Part shown: positions 46,991 to 56,163 of the stretch, piece after piece | How positions within the stretch are numbered: the first letter of the stretch is position 1 | Layout: every line of letters begins with the position of its first letter | Origin: Ureibacillus chungkukjangi | Lineage (GTDB): Bacteria; Bacillota; Bacilli; Bacillales_A; Planococcaceae | Direction: 5' to 3' | Length of the DNA stretch: 64,000 nucleotides | Assembly: GCF_003217295.1 (NCBI RefSeq) | Contig: NZ_QJTJ01000001.1 | Coordinates: 286,010 to 350,009 of the forward strand | Translations under genes and position numbers: made by a program | The notes under the pieces: generated by a model | What the model saw: the letters and a program-made list of their open reading frames with translations, nothing else | What the model was told of the DNA's origin: nothing | Database searches by the model: none

Positions 46991-47094
46991 GGGGATGTCT
47001 AAGGCAGAAATTTAATTAGCCTGGTGCCTCTGCACTAATGTCGTCCGCTAGTCTTTGCCATGAGAATTAAGACCGAAGGAGTGGTTCATTTTTT
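46991..47094 (+). promoter_or_regulatory. structured leader upstream of ytzE, candidate cis-regulatory RNA
   Basis: This non-coding stretch is richer in GC than its surroundings and has mutually exclusive pairings. GCAGA (47004-47008) can pair with TCTGC (47029-47033), or GTGC (47024-47027) with GCAC (47032-47035). TTTAATT (47011-47017) pairs with AATTAAG (47065-47071), and GGCA (47003-47006) with TGCC (47056-47059). It ends at the AAGGAGTGG ribosome binding site. It matches no riboswitch class I can recognise. Confidence 0.4.
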
Positions 47095-47316
47095 ATGAAA
47101 CCAACTACTGACAGAATGCTTAATCGTATTAAAGACGTGTACATGTTTATCCTTGATAGAGGAACAGTATCTACACAGGATTTAGTCGAAGAGTTCAATA
47201 TCACTCCTCGCACCATTCAAAGAGATTTGAATGTGTTAGCCTTTAATGACCTGGTAACAAGCCCAAGTCGAGGCAGATGGACAACGACGAAGAAAAAAGT
47301 TAAATTATCATCTTAG
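47095..47316 (+). CDS. ytzE: YtzE, DeoR-type HTH protein
   Basis: 73 residues consisting almost only of a DeoR helix-turn-helix: MLNRIKDVYMFILDRGTVST, DLVEEFNITPRTIQRDLNVL. There is no sugar-phosphate sensor domain, so it is either a stand-alone DNA-binding protein or acts with a partner. A strongly basic C-terminus (RWTTTKKKVKLSS) follows. Target genes are unknown. Same neighbour set (pepV, rsuA-type, ytgP, ytfP) as in B. subtilis. Confidence 0.88.
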   Translation: MKPTTDRMLNRIKDVYMFILDRGTVSTQDLVEEFNITPRTIQRDLNVLAFNDLVTSPSRGRWTTTKKKVKLSS

Positions 47317-47447
47317 ATAGAATGCAACAAATTCCGCTGTTTCACTCATGAGGAAAGTTTGCTGTAAAACACTTCTTTAGTATTTTTCACCTTAAGCTTA
47401 TGCGAACTGTTGCTGACATTACGATTAGTAACATATTTTAATATAAA

Positions 47448-47481
47448 AAAAGAATGACCTTTCGTCGGGGTCATTCTTTTT
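47448..47481. terminator. terminator between ytzE and the pseudouridine synthase
   Basis: AAAGAATGACC-TTTCGTCG-GGTCATTCTTT: a perfect stem with A- and T-runs on both sides, serving two convergent genes. Confidence 0.92.
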
Positions 47482-47499
47482 GTTCTTTGTCAGAAGTAT

Positions 47500-48207
47500 T
47501 TAGTTTATTAAGCTTTTTAATTCTTCTTCAGTCAACTCACGGTAATCTCCTAATTCAAGAGACTCATCCAGCACTAAGCTTCCCATCGATAACCTTTTCA
47601 GGTAAGTTACTTTCTTTCCGACAGATTCAAACATTCGCTTAACCTGATGGAACTTTCCTTCCTGAATAGTAAGCTCAATCTCCGAACGTGGGCCTGAGCT
47701 TAATATTACAAGTTCTCCAGGCTTAGTTACATATCCATCATCCAATTCCACACCTTGTTTAAACGCCTCAATATCAGACTGGGTAACTTCCCCATCAATT
47801 TTGGCGTAATAGGTTTTTGGTACATGCTTTTTTGGCGACAACAGATTATGACTCAATTGACCATCATTAGTAATCAATAACAAGCCTTCTGTATCTTTGT
47901 CCAGCCGACCAACTGGAAATGGCTTGAAATGCTGTGCTAAGGGATCTAATAAGTCTATAACTGTTTTATCAACATTGTCTTCTGTAGCTGAAATCACCCC
48001 AGGAGGCTTGTGCATCATCAGATAGATAAATTCCGTATAGTCGACCCTTTCACCAAAAACACTGACCTCCTGTACTTCAGGATCCACATGCATGGAGGAG
48101 TCTTTTACAACATCTCCATCCACGGTTACTCCCTTTTGCTTTAATAATTGTTTCACTTCTTTACGGGTCCCATAGCCCATATTTGCTAATAATTTATCTA
48201 ACCGCAT
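47500..48207 (-). CDS. ytzG: 16S rRNA pseudouridine synthase, RsuA family
   Basis: Isomerises a uridine in 16S rRNA. 235 residues: an N-terminal S4 domain (MRLDKLLANMGYGTRKEVKQ), then the RsuA/RluB catalytic domain with FPVGRLDKDTEGLLLITNDG, which contains the essential Asp in GRLD, and EGKFHQVKRMFESVGKKV. The stop of the upstream flippase is 14 bases away, so ytgP and this gene probably form one operon. The symbol follows B. subtilis synteny. Confidence 0.92.
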   Translation of the reverse strand: MRLDKLLANMGYGTRKEVKQLLKQKGVTVDGDVVKDSSMHVDPEVQEVSVFGERVDYTEFIYLMMHKPPGVISATEDNVDKTVIDLLDPLAQHFKPFPVGRLDKDTEGLLLITNDGQLSHNLLSPKKHVPKTYYAKIDGEVTQSDIEAFKQGVELDDGYVTKPGELVILSSGPRSEIELTIQEGKFHQVKRMFESVGKKVTYLKRLSMGSLVLDESLELGDYRELTEEELKSLIN

Positions 48208-48221
48208 TTGACTAGACCCTC

Positions 48222-49835
48222 CTATTTAAATCCGAATTTGTTTGCTATTTTTGTAATTCGCCCACCCAATAATTTTTGAGCAAGCTTTAAACGGAATGAC
48301 AGATATCCATAAACAACCATTCCAACACCTACAGAAAGCATCAAGTAAAGAGCTTCAAGCAGTTTACCAGAAGGAACTGTTATTGAATAAAGTACTTTAT
48401 TCACAATTAACACGGAGATAGCCATCACTAAAGTTAAAATACATATTAAAATAATTCGTCTAAATACGAGCTTAGAACTATAATGCAATGCTTTATGAAT
48501 AACGATTATATTAATGATGATTGTAACCCCATATCCTAGAGCCGTAGCTAATAGAGCTCCATCCACTTCCATTAATCTAATCAGCGGTGTATTTAATGTC
48601 AGCTTGACCAATACCCCTGTTAATAAACTAAAAATAATCCACTTTTGATAATCGATACCTTGAAGAATTGCTGCTGTTACTGAAAATAGTGCAAATAGAA
48701 TAGCCAGAGGGGCATAGTGTGCCAGAACTTCTGCCCCCATCTCACTCTGTTCAAATAACACGTGGTAAATACCTGGTGCTAATATCGAAATTCCAATACT
48801 GGCCGGAATTGTGATGAATAGTAAAATTTGATAGGTTTTATCTAATGAGCTTCGAAGAATGTCAAATTCTCCAAGTGTATAATGTTTGGTAATCGATGGA
48901 ATCAAGGCCATAGAAAAGCCTGTTGCCAGCATTACAGGGATAATCACAATTTTCTGCGTTGTCAAATTTAGCATCGTTAAATACGTATCAGTCACACTAG
49001 CTAACCCAATGGAAATCATTGCACTATTAAACGTTAGCATATCGACTAATTGGAATAAGGAGCTCGCCATTCCAACAAATACAAACGGGATCGAATACTT
49101 AATAATTTCGGTATATATATCTTTGTATGATAGTTCCCCAGATGAAACACTCTCTAGCTTAAGTGTGTTAAACTCCGTTTTGTATTTTTTCCAATAAAAA
49201 TATAGAACGAACAATCCACCAATTGCACCTATAAAGGCTGCGAACACAGCAAATTTAATTGCCGTTTCAGGTTTTCCTCCTAATAGGACAACAACCACAA
49301 ATGATCCACCAAGCAACACAATTATACGAACAATTTGTTCAACTAATTGCGAAACGGAAGTCGGCATGTAATGGCTATACCCTTGGAAAAAACCACGTAT
49401 TAAACTCATCACTGGAACTGCCAACAATGCAAAACTTACCCAGCGAATTACAGAAGCAATTTGATCTACCGTATATATCTGTTCATCATCTTTAATAACA
49501 ATATTCGCTATTGGATTTGCCAGCAAATTAAGGAGCACAAATGAGATAACCCCAGTTATAAACATTACTAAAATTCCAGATTTAAAGAGCTTTCTACCTG
49601 CTTCATAGTCATTGATTGCATTATACTTCGAAACAAATTTTGATACGCCAAGAGGTAATCCAGATATCGCAATAGATAACATAATATTATAAGGGATATA
49701 CGCATATTGGTATAAGCCCAGAGTCTCTTCCCCACCAACGATTGAATAGAATGGGAAAAGATAAACTAACCCAAGAACCTTCGACAGAAACAAACCGACT
49801 GTTAATATCGCCGTTCCCTTCATTAATGATGACAT
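48222..49835 (-). CDS. ytgP: MOP-superfamily flippase (YtgP, MurJ-like lipid II flippase)
   Basis: An integral membrane protein of 537 residues with about 14 predicted helices. MSSLMKGTAILTVGLFLSK opens the first helix, and repeated hydrophobic stretches continue to the end. It belongs to the polysaccharide-synthesis/MviN branch, and B. subtilis YtgP is a lipid II flippase. The family is clear; the substrate is taken from synteny and length. ATG with modest site upstream. Confidence 0.9.
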   Translation of the reverse strand: MSSLMKGTAILTVGLFLSKVLGLVYLFPFYSIVGGEETLGLYQYAYIPYNIMLSIAISGLPLGVSKFVSKYNAINDYEAGRKLFKSGILVMFITGVISFVLLNLLANPIANIVIKDDEQIYTVDQIASVIRWVSFALLAVPVMSLIRGFFQGYSHYMPTSVSQLVEQIVRIIVLLGGSFVVVVLLGGKPETAIKFAVFAAFIGAIGGLFVLYFYWKKYKTEFNTLKLESVSSGELSYKDIYTEIIKYSIPFVFVGMASSLFQLVDMLTFNSAMISIGLASVTDTYLTMLNLTTQKIVIIPVMLATGFSMALIPSITKHYTLGEFDILRSSLDKTYQILLFITIPASIGISILAPGIYHVLFEQSEMGAEVLAHYAPLAILFALFSVTAAILQGIDYQKWIIFSLLTGVLVKLTLNTPLIRLMEVDGALLATALGYGVTIIINIIVIHKALHYSSKLVFRRIILICILTLVMAISVLIVNKVLYSITVPSGKLLEALYLMLSVGVGMVVYGYLSFRLKLAQKLLGGRITKIANKFGFK

Positions 49836-50128
49836 AAAAACATCCCAATCTTTATGAAATTGTTAAAAATATGTATTAAAAAATAGGCTTTTTAGAATTA
49901 CTATACTAAGTAAGCTGTATCTTTAATGTTATTATTAGAAAAATAAAAGCCGACTGAAATAGTCGACGATTTCAAACAATTATTGTTTCGAAAACGAATC
50001 TACATGTTAGTTTACATGTGAAAGTCGATTAACTCAAATAGTTTCTTCATAATTATGTATAATGTGGAGAGTAGTTAAGTCTATAGGCATTAAATAAATG
50101 AGAAACTTCTAGAAAGCGAGAAACAAAA
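49836..50128. promoter_or_regulatory. ytgP-ytfP divergent promoter region
   Basis: About 290 AT-rich bases. AAGCCGACTGAAATAGTCGACG is a small hairpin near 49948. TATAAT (about 50059) precedes ytfP. No gene seen. Confidence 0.45.
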
Positions 50129-51385
50129 ATGATTGATGTAATTGTAATTGGCGGAGGTCCCTCCGGATTAATGGCAGCCATCGCAGCTGCAGAACAAAAG
50201 AAAAAAGTTGTATTAATAGAAAAAGGAAGCAAGCTCGGTAAAAAGCTAGCGATTTCAGGCGGTGGCAGATGTAATGTTACAAATCGTTTATCAGCTGATG
50301 AAATTATTAAGCATATACCAGGAAATGGCCGCTTCCTTTATAGCCCTTTTACCGTTTATAACAATGAAAATATAATCGAGTTTTTTGAAGGTCTTGGCGT
50401 AGCACTTAAAGAAGAAGATCACGGCCGCATGTTCCCTGTTTCCAACCGTGCTTCTGATGTTGTAGAAGCATTAGTCGGAGAATTGAAGCGTCTCCACGTA
50501 GATATCAAGCTCCACACAGCTGTTGCGAAATTATTAATGGATGACGAGAAAATTTTAGGCGTGCGCTTAGCTGATGGAACAGAACTTTTAGCCAAAGCAG
50601 TCGTTGTTGCTGTAGGTGGTAAAGCTGTACCACAAACAGGTTCTACTGGTGATGGTTATCCGTGGGCAGAACGTGCTGGGCATACTGTAACAGAGCTTTA
50701 TCCTACAGAAGTGCCCGTGACATCAAAAGAGCCTTTCATTCAATCTCGTGAATTACAGGGTCTTGCTTTACGAGATGTTGCCGTTTCAGTTCTAAATAAA
50801 AAAGGAAAAGCCATCATCACACATCAAATGGACATGCTTTTTACCCATTTTGGTGTAAGTGGTCCTGCTGTTTTACGATGCAGCCAATTCATCGTTAAAG
50901 AACGCAAAAAAAATGGCGGTGCACCTGTCCAGCTTCAAATTCAGACATTAACAGATTTCAACGAAGAAACCTGCTTACAATTTTTAAACAAGCTGGGTAA
51001 AGAAGACCCGAAAAAATCAGTGAAAAATGTTTGGAAATCTGTGGCTCCAGAAAGATGGCTACTGTTTCTAATGGAACGTGCAGGTATCGACCCGTCCATT
51101 ACAGTTGCTGAGCTTTCACAGGAAAAAATTCGTCAATTGGCTCGTGAGCTTGTAGGCTTTACTATGGATGTTCACGGTACACAGCCCCTTGAAAAAGCCT
51201 TTGTAACAGGCGGCGGCGTTTCCGTAAAAGAGATTGAACCTAAAACGATGGCCTCAAAAATGAAACCAGGTCTATTCTTCTGCGGTGAAATTTTAGACAT
51301 TCACGGATACACAGGTGGATACAATATCACTAGTGCACTAGTAACCGGTCGCATCGCTGGCATGAGTGCAGGTTCGATGAAATAA
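50129..51385 (+). CDS. ytfP: NAD(P)/FAD-dependent oxidoreductase YtfP (HI0933 family)
   Basis: A flavoprotein of 418 residues with dinucleotide motif [20 protein letters not shown], then [20 protein letters not shown] (the HI0933-like signature), [17 protein letters not shown], and [16 protein letters not shown] at the C-terminus. The physiological substrate of this widely conserved family is unknown. The ATG follows AGAAAGCGAG. A terminator and then a tandem repeat follow. Confidence 0.93.
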   Translation: MIDVIVIGGGPSGLMAAIAAAEQKKKVVLIEKGSKLGKKLAISGGGRCNVTNRLSADEIIKHIPGNGRFLYSPFTVYNNENIIEFFEGLGVALKEEDHGRMFPVSNRASDVVEALVGELKRLHVDIKLHTAVAKLLMDDEKILGVRLADGTELLAKAVVVAVGGKAVPQTGSTGDGYPWAERAGHTVTELYPTEVPVTSKEPFIQSRELQGLALRDVAVSVLNKKGKAIITHQMDMLFTHFGVSGPAVLRCSQFIVKERKKNGGAPVQLQIQTLTDFNEETCLQFLNKLGKEDPKKSVKNVWKSVAPERWLLFLMERAGIDPSITVAELSQEKIRQLARELVGFTMDVHGTQPLEKAFVTGGGVSVKEIEPKTMASKMKPGLFFCGEILDIHGYTGGYNITSALVTGRIAGMSAGSMK

Positions 51386-51407
51386 TTATATTAAGGTTAC
51401 AAGAAGA

Positions 51408-51462
51408 TAAAGGGCGACTGATGAAAGCTATTGGAAAAGCTTTGGTTAGTTGTCCTTTTTCT
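51408..51462 (+). terminator. ytfP terminator
   Basis: AAGGGCGACT (51410-51419) pairs with AGTTGTCCTT (51448-51457), with an inner AAAGC/GCTTT, and is followed by TTTCTATTTTTT. Confidence 0.85.
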
Positions 51463-51515
51463 ATTTTTTGATAAAGCTACTACTACCGTTAGGTGTTTGG
51501 GTGTTTGGGTGTTTT

Positions 51516-51733
51516 CGAGTTGAGAGATGCTTGTCTCTTTTACCGGTTACGCCTTTTCGATGCTTTCGGGGCACTGAGAACGTCCCTCTTTTACCGATTA
51601 CTACGCTTCTCCTCTTTTTGGGGCACTGACACCGATTCTCTTTTACCGATCACTATGCTTCTCCTCTTTTCGGGGCACTGACATCGATTCTCTCTTACCG
51701 ATTACAACACTTCTCTGCTTTTCGGGGCACTGA
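51516..51733. repeat. 52-bp tandem repeat array A (GGGGCACTGA core)
   Basis: The core GGGGCACTGA starts at 51568, 51620, 51672 and 51724, exactly 52 bases apart; a degenerate copy lies at 51516. Between cores the unit contains a CTCTTTTACCGAT stretch and a CTTCTCCTCTTTTC stretch, with scattered mismatches. It lies between two convergent gene ends (ytfP and the precorrin-2 dehydrogenase). 52 is not a multiple of three, and the short open frames across it are not credible genes. Confidence 0.92.
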
Positions 51734-51772
51734 CACTCTACTATACCCTCGCCATCTGCTCCAGCTAAACTC

Positions 51773-52369
51773 TTATATATTAGAAAGAAAACGCTCCCGT
51801 TCCTCTACATCTTTCCGAAGCTTCTCCTGCAATAACTCCTGCAAAAGTTCATATTTTCTGCCTTCATCATTAATCAACAGCTTTATTTTCTCTCTAGCTG
51901 TCAATAAAAAATTCAAATATTCTTCGTAGCTCTCGTCAAAAAACATATTTAAATCCTGCTTTATTTGTTTGGCTAAAAGAGGGCTCGCACCTTCCGTTGA
52001 TATCGCAATCTTTAGCTTTCCTCGTTCCAAATAAGCCATATTATAAAAATTACTATCATTAGGAGAGTCCACGACATTCACAAGCTGATTTCCATCACAA
52101 CTCTCTTTAACTAGAGCATTAACTCTACGATTATTTGTCGCAACAATTACAAGAAAGACATGCTTTGTATCACTAGTTTTAAATTCTCTCTCAACCCATT
52201 CAACGTCTCCATTTACAACATATGTATAAAGTGTTTGAGTAAGAGTAGGACTTACCACAACGATTTTCGCACCTTGTCCGAGCAGCATCTTCGCTTTTTT
52301 AGATGCCACTTCTCCCCCACCTACAATTAGCACTCGTTTATTCTCTAGATCCAGCATTACAGGATACAT
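51773..52369 (-). CDS. sirC: precorrin-2 dehydrogenase (siroheme synthesis)
   Basis: NAD-dependent oxidation of precorrin-2 to sirohydrochlorin. It begins MYPVMLDLENKRVLIVGGGE, the CysG N-terminal Rossmann start, followed by VASKKAKMLLGQGA and NVVDSPNDSNFYNMA. It lacks the SUMT half of CysG, which is the separate sumT here. Length is 198 residues from ATG 52369 (site AGGAGGG). Last gene of the sulfite-reduction operon, although a hairpin separates it from cysI. B. subtilis calls this gene ylnF. Confidence 0.92.
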   Translation of the reverse strand: MYPVMLDLENKRVLIVGGGEVASKKAKMLLGQGAKIVVVSPTLTQTLYTYVVNGDVEWVEREFKTSDTKHVFLVIVATNNRRVNALVKESCDGNQLVNVVDSPNDSNFYNMAYLERGKLKIAISTEGASPLLAKQIKQDLNMFFDESYEEYLNFLLTAREKIKLLINDEGRKYELLQELLQEKLRKDVEERERFLSNI

Positions 52370-52393
52370 CCGTTTCCCTCCTAACATACAAAT

Positions 52394-52420
52394 AAAGGCT
52401 GTACGTAAAATACAGCCTTT
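52394..52420 (-). terminator. hairpin between cysI and the precorrin-2 dehydrogenase gene
   Basis: AAAGGCTGTA-CGTAAAA-TACAGCCTTT is a perfect 10-bp stem. It has little T-run on the minus strand, so it may be attenuating or a processing point rather than a full stop. Confidence 0.6.
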
Positions 52421-52431
52421 AATATAAACTA

Positions 52432-54153
52432 TTAAGCTTGATTATGGAACTGGCGACCATCTGTAACTGCTTTAACGTAGCCGGCACGGATGACGAAATC
52501 ACCAAAGTATTCGTTATCTAAGCGTTCTTTTGCATAGTGTTCGATAATTGGACGAAGGGTAGATAGGATTTCTTCTTCCCCAATGTTTTCTTTATAAATT
52601 TTATTTAAACGAGAACCTGTATGACTTGCTCCTAGATAGAAGTTATATTTCCCTGGACCTTTCCCGATAAATCCAATCTCACCCATCGCAGCACGTGAGC
52701 AGCCATTTGGACAGCCTGACATACGAATTGTAATATCTTGATCACGTAAGCCATTGTCATCTAGAATTCCATCAATCTTCTCAATTAATGAAGGTAGATA
52801 ACGTTCTGCCTCAGCCATAGCTAGACCACATGTTGGCAGCGCTACACAAGCAATTGAATTGCGACGTAATGCTGAATAGTTGTCGCTTTCAGTTAATTGA
52901 TATTTCTCAATAATTTCATTGATCGCTTTTTTAGCTCTAGAACTAACATTTGCAATCACCACATTTTGATTTCCAGTAAATCGGAACTCACCTTTATGAA
53001 TTTCGGCAATTTCACGTAATGCTGTTTTTAATGGGTAATTGTCAAAATCCTTCACACGGCCGTTTTGAATAAATAAAGTGAAATGGTTTTTACCATCTTC
53101 ACCCTTTATCCAGCCGTAACGATCCCCAGTATGCTCAAAGCTAAATGGTTTAGCATCTTCAAACTGGTAACCTAGGCGAGATTCGATTTCTGCTTTAACA
53201 GTATCTAAGCCTAGACGATCGACTGTATATTTAAAACGTGCATATTTACGTACAGAACGATCCCCATAATCACGTTGTACTGTCATGATTTTTTCACACA
53301 CATCAACGATTTTATCCTTCGAAACGTAGCCAATTAAACGGCTAAGCTGTGGATATGTTGCTGTATCGCCATGAGTCATTCCCATGCCGCCACCAATGGC
53401 AACATTGAAGCCCACTAGCTCATTACCTTCTAAAACAGCAATTAGCCCGATATCCTGCGAGAATACATCAACGTCATTTGCTGGTGGGATAGCTATACCG
53501 ATTTTAAATTTACGCGGCAAGTAAAGTGAGCCATAAATCGGTTCTTGTTCTTCCTGTGTATCCACTACTTTTTCTTTATCTAACCAAATCTCATAATACG
53601 CATTTGTTCGAGGCAGTAAATGCTCACTAATTTTAGAAGACCATTCAAAAATCTCTTGATGCAATTCAGATTGGAAGGGGTTAGCATTACACATTACATT
53701 TCGGTTTACGTCTCCACAGGCTGCAATCGTATCAAATAAAACACTATTTAATTCTTGCATATGTTTCTTCATATTCCACTTTAAAATACCGTGGAATTGA
53801 ATTGTTTGACGCGTTGTGATTTTAAAGGACTGATTCCCATACTTTTCAGCTAGTTCATCCATTTTCAGCCATTGCTCTGCTGTTGCGACACCACCTGGCA
53901 TACGTACGCGCACCATGAACTGATAAGCAGGCTCTAATTTCTTTTGTTCACGCTCTAAACGCACATCTCGATCGTCTTGTAAATAGCTTCCATGGAACTT
54001 CATAAGACGGTTATCCCAATCAGAGATACCAGAGCTTAGTTCTTCTTCCATAGATTCAACAAGAGAGCCACGCAAGTAATTACTTTCTGCTTTTATTTCC
54101 TCAACATCACTAGGTTTACCTTCTTGAGGTGGTAATACAATTTTTTTTACCAT
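52432..54153 (-). CDS. cysI: sulfite reductase [NADPH] hemoprotein beta-component
   Basis: Reduces sulfite to sulfide with six electrons from CysJ. The siroheme-[4Fe-4S] cysteines are in [15 protein letters not shown] and [19 protein letters not shown]-terminal and central SiR-FeS repeats include [14 protein letters not shown] and [14 protein letters not shown]. 573 residues from ATG 54153 (site AAGGGGGAAG), 13 bases after cysJ; an open frame reaching into cysJ is not translated. It needs the siroheme made by sumT, sirC and the chelatase in the same operon. Confidence 0.96.
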   Translation of the reverse strand: MVKKIVLPPQEGKPSDVEEIKAESNYLRGSLVESMEEELSSGISDWDNRLMKFHGSYLQDDRDVRLEREQKKLEPAYQFMVRVRMPGGVATAEQWLKMDELAEKYGNQSFKITTRQTIQFHGILKWNMKKHMQELNSVLFDTIAACGDVNRNVMCNANPFQSELHQEIFEWSSKISEHLLPRTNAYYEIWLDKEKVVDTQEEQEPIYGSLYLPRKFKIGIAIPPANDVDVFSQDIGLIAVLEGNELVGFNVAIGGGMGMTHGDTATYPQLSRLIGYVSKDKIVDVCEKIMTVQRDYGDRSVRKYARFKYTVDRLGLDTVKAEIESRLGYQFEDAKPFSFEHTGDRYGWIKGEDGKNHFTLFIQNGRVKDFDNYPLKTALREIAEIHKGEFRFTGNQNVVIANVSSRAKKAINEIIEKYQLTESDNYSALRRNSIACVALPTCGLAMAEAERYLPSLIEKIDGILDDNGLRDQDITIRMSGCPNGCSRAAMGEIGFIGKGPGKYNFYLGASHTGSRLNKIYKENIGEEEILSTLRPIIEHYAKERLDNEYFGDFVIRAGYVKAVTDGRQFHNQA

Positions 54154-54166
54154 TCGTACTTCCCCC

Positions 54167-55993
54167 TTAATATACATCTCGTTGATAGCGTTTTTGTTTG
54201 CGTAAATCATCAAGATATTCTTTTGCTTGTTCTTCAGTTTTGTTTCCTTGCTCTGCAATAATATGTAGCAAAGTATTGTGAACGTCCGCTGCCATATGAT
54301 TCTTATCTCCACATACGTAGAAAGTAGCTCCCTGCTCTAACCATTGGAATAGCTCAGCGGCATGCTTTTGCATTTTATGTTGTACATACACTTTTTCTTC
54401 TTTGTCACGTGAGAAGGCTACATCTAGCTTTGTTAGGACACCAGACTTCAGCCAGCCCTGCCACTCAGTTTGATATAAAAAGTCTGTTACAAAATGCTGA
54501 TCTCCGAAGAATAACCAGCTCTTCCCTTCAGCTCCGCGCTCTTCACGCTCCTGTATAAAGGAACGGAATGGTGCTACACCAGTACCTGGACCAACCATAA
54601 TAATTGGCGCGTCATCTGCCGGCAATTTGAAATTCGGATTTTTTTGAACATAAACTCTTACACTGTCTCCAATTTCTAAGTTGTCTGCAACGTCTGTTGA
54701 ACAAACACCAAGTCGTTCACGACCATCCACTTCGTAACGTACAGCTCCAATTGTGACATGGACTTCCTCTGGATATGCAGCTAGACTACTAGAAATTGAA
54801 TATTGTCTTGCAGGCAGTTTTCTTAAGACATTAACAAAGCTTTGTTCATTCCAGCTAAAAGGAGCGAATTTTTCGACAACGTCAACTAAATCTCGGCCAT
54901 GAGTATAGGCTTTAAATGAATCTCGATCTGCCAGTAAAGCATGGAATTCCTCATTTAATGTGAATTCACCAATTTTTTGCATGACAGGTTTAGAAAGTAC
55001 TGTAATTTCAAGTAAATTTGTCAAAGCATCTTTCAATGTAACCTCTTTATCCTCAACATTTACTGATTTCTCAGCGTCAAAGCCTAGTGTAGAAATTAAT
55101 GTGTTAACCAGACCTTTATTATTCGTTGGGTAAATTGCTAAACTATCACCTGGCTCAAATGTAATTCCTGAATTCTCAAGAGACAATTCTAAATGGATTG
55201 TTTCTTTATTTGAACCAACAGCATTTAAGTTAATCTTTTCTAAAATTTCAGCGTTGAATGGATTTTTACGTGTATATTCAACAGATGCTTCTAGAACTGT
55301 AGGCGCACTTTCTTGTATTGTTTGCTGACTAACCTCGCCATCCTGGAGCTTCTCTTTGACAGACTCAAACCATTTCGCAGCTGGTTCGTCATAGTCAAGA
55401 TCGCAGTCAACACGGTTTACTAATCTCTGTGCACCAAGCTTTTCTAATTGCTCGTCAAAATCAATACCTGTTTTACAGAAGAACTCATAGGAGCTATCTC
55501 CTAAAGAAAGTACTGCAAATTTAACATGATCTAATTTTGGAGCGCGTTTTCCATATAGATAGCTATGGAATGAAATTGCATTATCTGGTGGCTCGCCCTC
55601 GCCATGCGTACTGGCAATGACAAGTAAATGGTCTAATTTCTTCAGAGCATTTGTTTTGAAGTCACTCATAGAAGAAACATTTACTTCAAAGCCTGCTTTC
55701 TTCAGCTGCTCACCATACTTTTTAGCTAGCCCACCTGCGTTTCCTGTTTGGGAAGCATATAAAATTGTAATATGCTTTGAAGGAGCTTTTTCTACTGGAG
55801 TTGGCAGCACCACAACATTCGATGGCTGCTCATTTCCAGCTGGTGCATTTGCAGCTAGTGGTTCTACTAAAGCAGTTGCACTTAAGTAACCCGTTAACCA
55901 AATTTTTTGGTTTTGTGTTAATGTTGCGAAAACTTCATTTAGTTGCTGAACTTGTTGCTCGTTAAAAGGGCTATTCGTTACGTCTAACTTCAC
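54167..55993 (-). CDS. cysJ: sulfite reductase [NADPH] flavoprotein alpha-component
   Basis: The electron carrier for CysI. A FMN flavodoxin-like domain is near the N-terminus ([32 protein letters not shown]). A FAD/NADPH ferredoxin-reductase half follows, with [23 protein letters not shown] and [12 protein letters not shown]. About 608 residues. The start at 55993 (GTG) gives the spacing to GAAGAGGTG expected of a ribosome binding site and aligns with the known KLQV-NSPF start; the GTG at 56002 is too close. Confidence 0.95.
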   Translation of the reverse strand: MKLDVTNSPFNEQQVQQLNEVFATLTQNQKIWLTGYLSATALVEPLAANAPAGNEQPSNVVVLPTPVEKAPSKHITILYASQTGNAGGLAKKYGEQLKKAGFEVNVSSMSDFKTNALKKLDHLLVIASTHGEGEPPDNAISFHSYLYGKRAPKLDHVKFAVLSLGDSSYEFFCKTGIDFDEQLEKLGAQRLVNRVDCDLDYDEPAAKWFESVKEKLQDGEVSQQTIQESAPTVLEASVEYTRKNPFNAEILEKINLNAVGSNKETIHLELSLENSGITFEPGDSLAIYPTNNKGLVNTLISTLGFDAEKSVNVEDKEVTLKDALTNLLEITVLSKPVMQKIGEFTLNEEFHALLADRDSFKAYTHGRDLVDVVEKFAPFSWNEQSFVNVLRKLPARQYSISSSLAAYPEEVHVTIGAVRYEVDGRERLGVCSTDVADNLEIGDSVRVYVQKNPNFKLPADDAPIIMVGPGTGVAPFRSFIQEREERGAEGKSWLFFGDQHFVTDFLYQTEWQGWLKSGVLTKLDVAFSRDKEEKVYVQHKMQKHAAELFQWLEQGATFYVCGDKNHMAADVHNTLLHIIAEQGNKTEEQAKEYLDDLRKQKRYQRDVY

Positions 55994-56016
55994 TTTTTCC
56001 ACACCTCTTCGTCAAA

Positions 56017-56163
56017 TTATTTCAATCGAATTTTTTCATTTTTTTCGATTTGCACGATGATGTTATCCTGAACAATTAAAGTAATTGAGCCATATTTCAT
56101 CGTGCTCATCATCTTTTTAAGGTTTTCTACTGCCTGCTCAAAGTTTTCTTGTTTTTTATCCAT
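56017..56163 (-). CDS. yezD: YezD-like small protein (DUF2292)
   Basis: A 48-residue protein starting MDKKQENFEQAVENLKKMMS, then YGSITLIVQDNIIVQIEKNE. It is the DUF2292/YezD family, regularly found beside sulfur-assimilation genes and of unknown action. It overlaps the 3' end of the chelatase gene by eight bases and ends 23 bases before cysJ, so it belongs to the operon. It is too short for most gene finders. Confidence 0.8.
   Translation of the reverse strand: MDKKQENFEQAVENLKKMMSTMKYGSITLIVQDNIIVQIEKNEKIRLK

Noticed and set aside
51493-51733. Open frames over the 52-bp arrays as a possible gene, and the arrays as a possible CRISPR
   Set aside because: The unit is contiguous without unique spacers, no cas gene is near, and the 52-base period shifts the frame at each copy. 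No ribosome binding site precedes the open frames.
54154-54312. N-terminal extension of CysI into cysJ
   Set aside because: It would overlap 146 bases of cysJ with no site. The ATG at 54153 is preceded by AAGGGGGAAG and begins with the expected residues.
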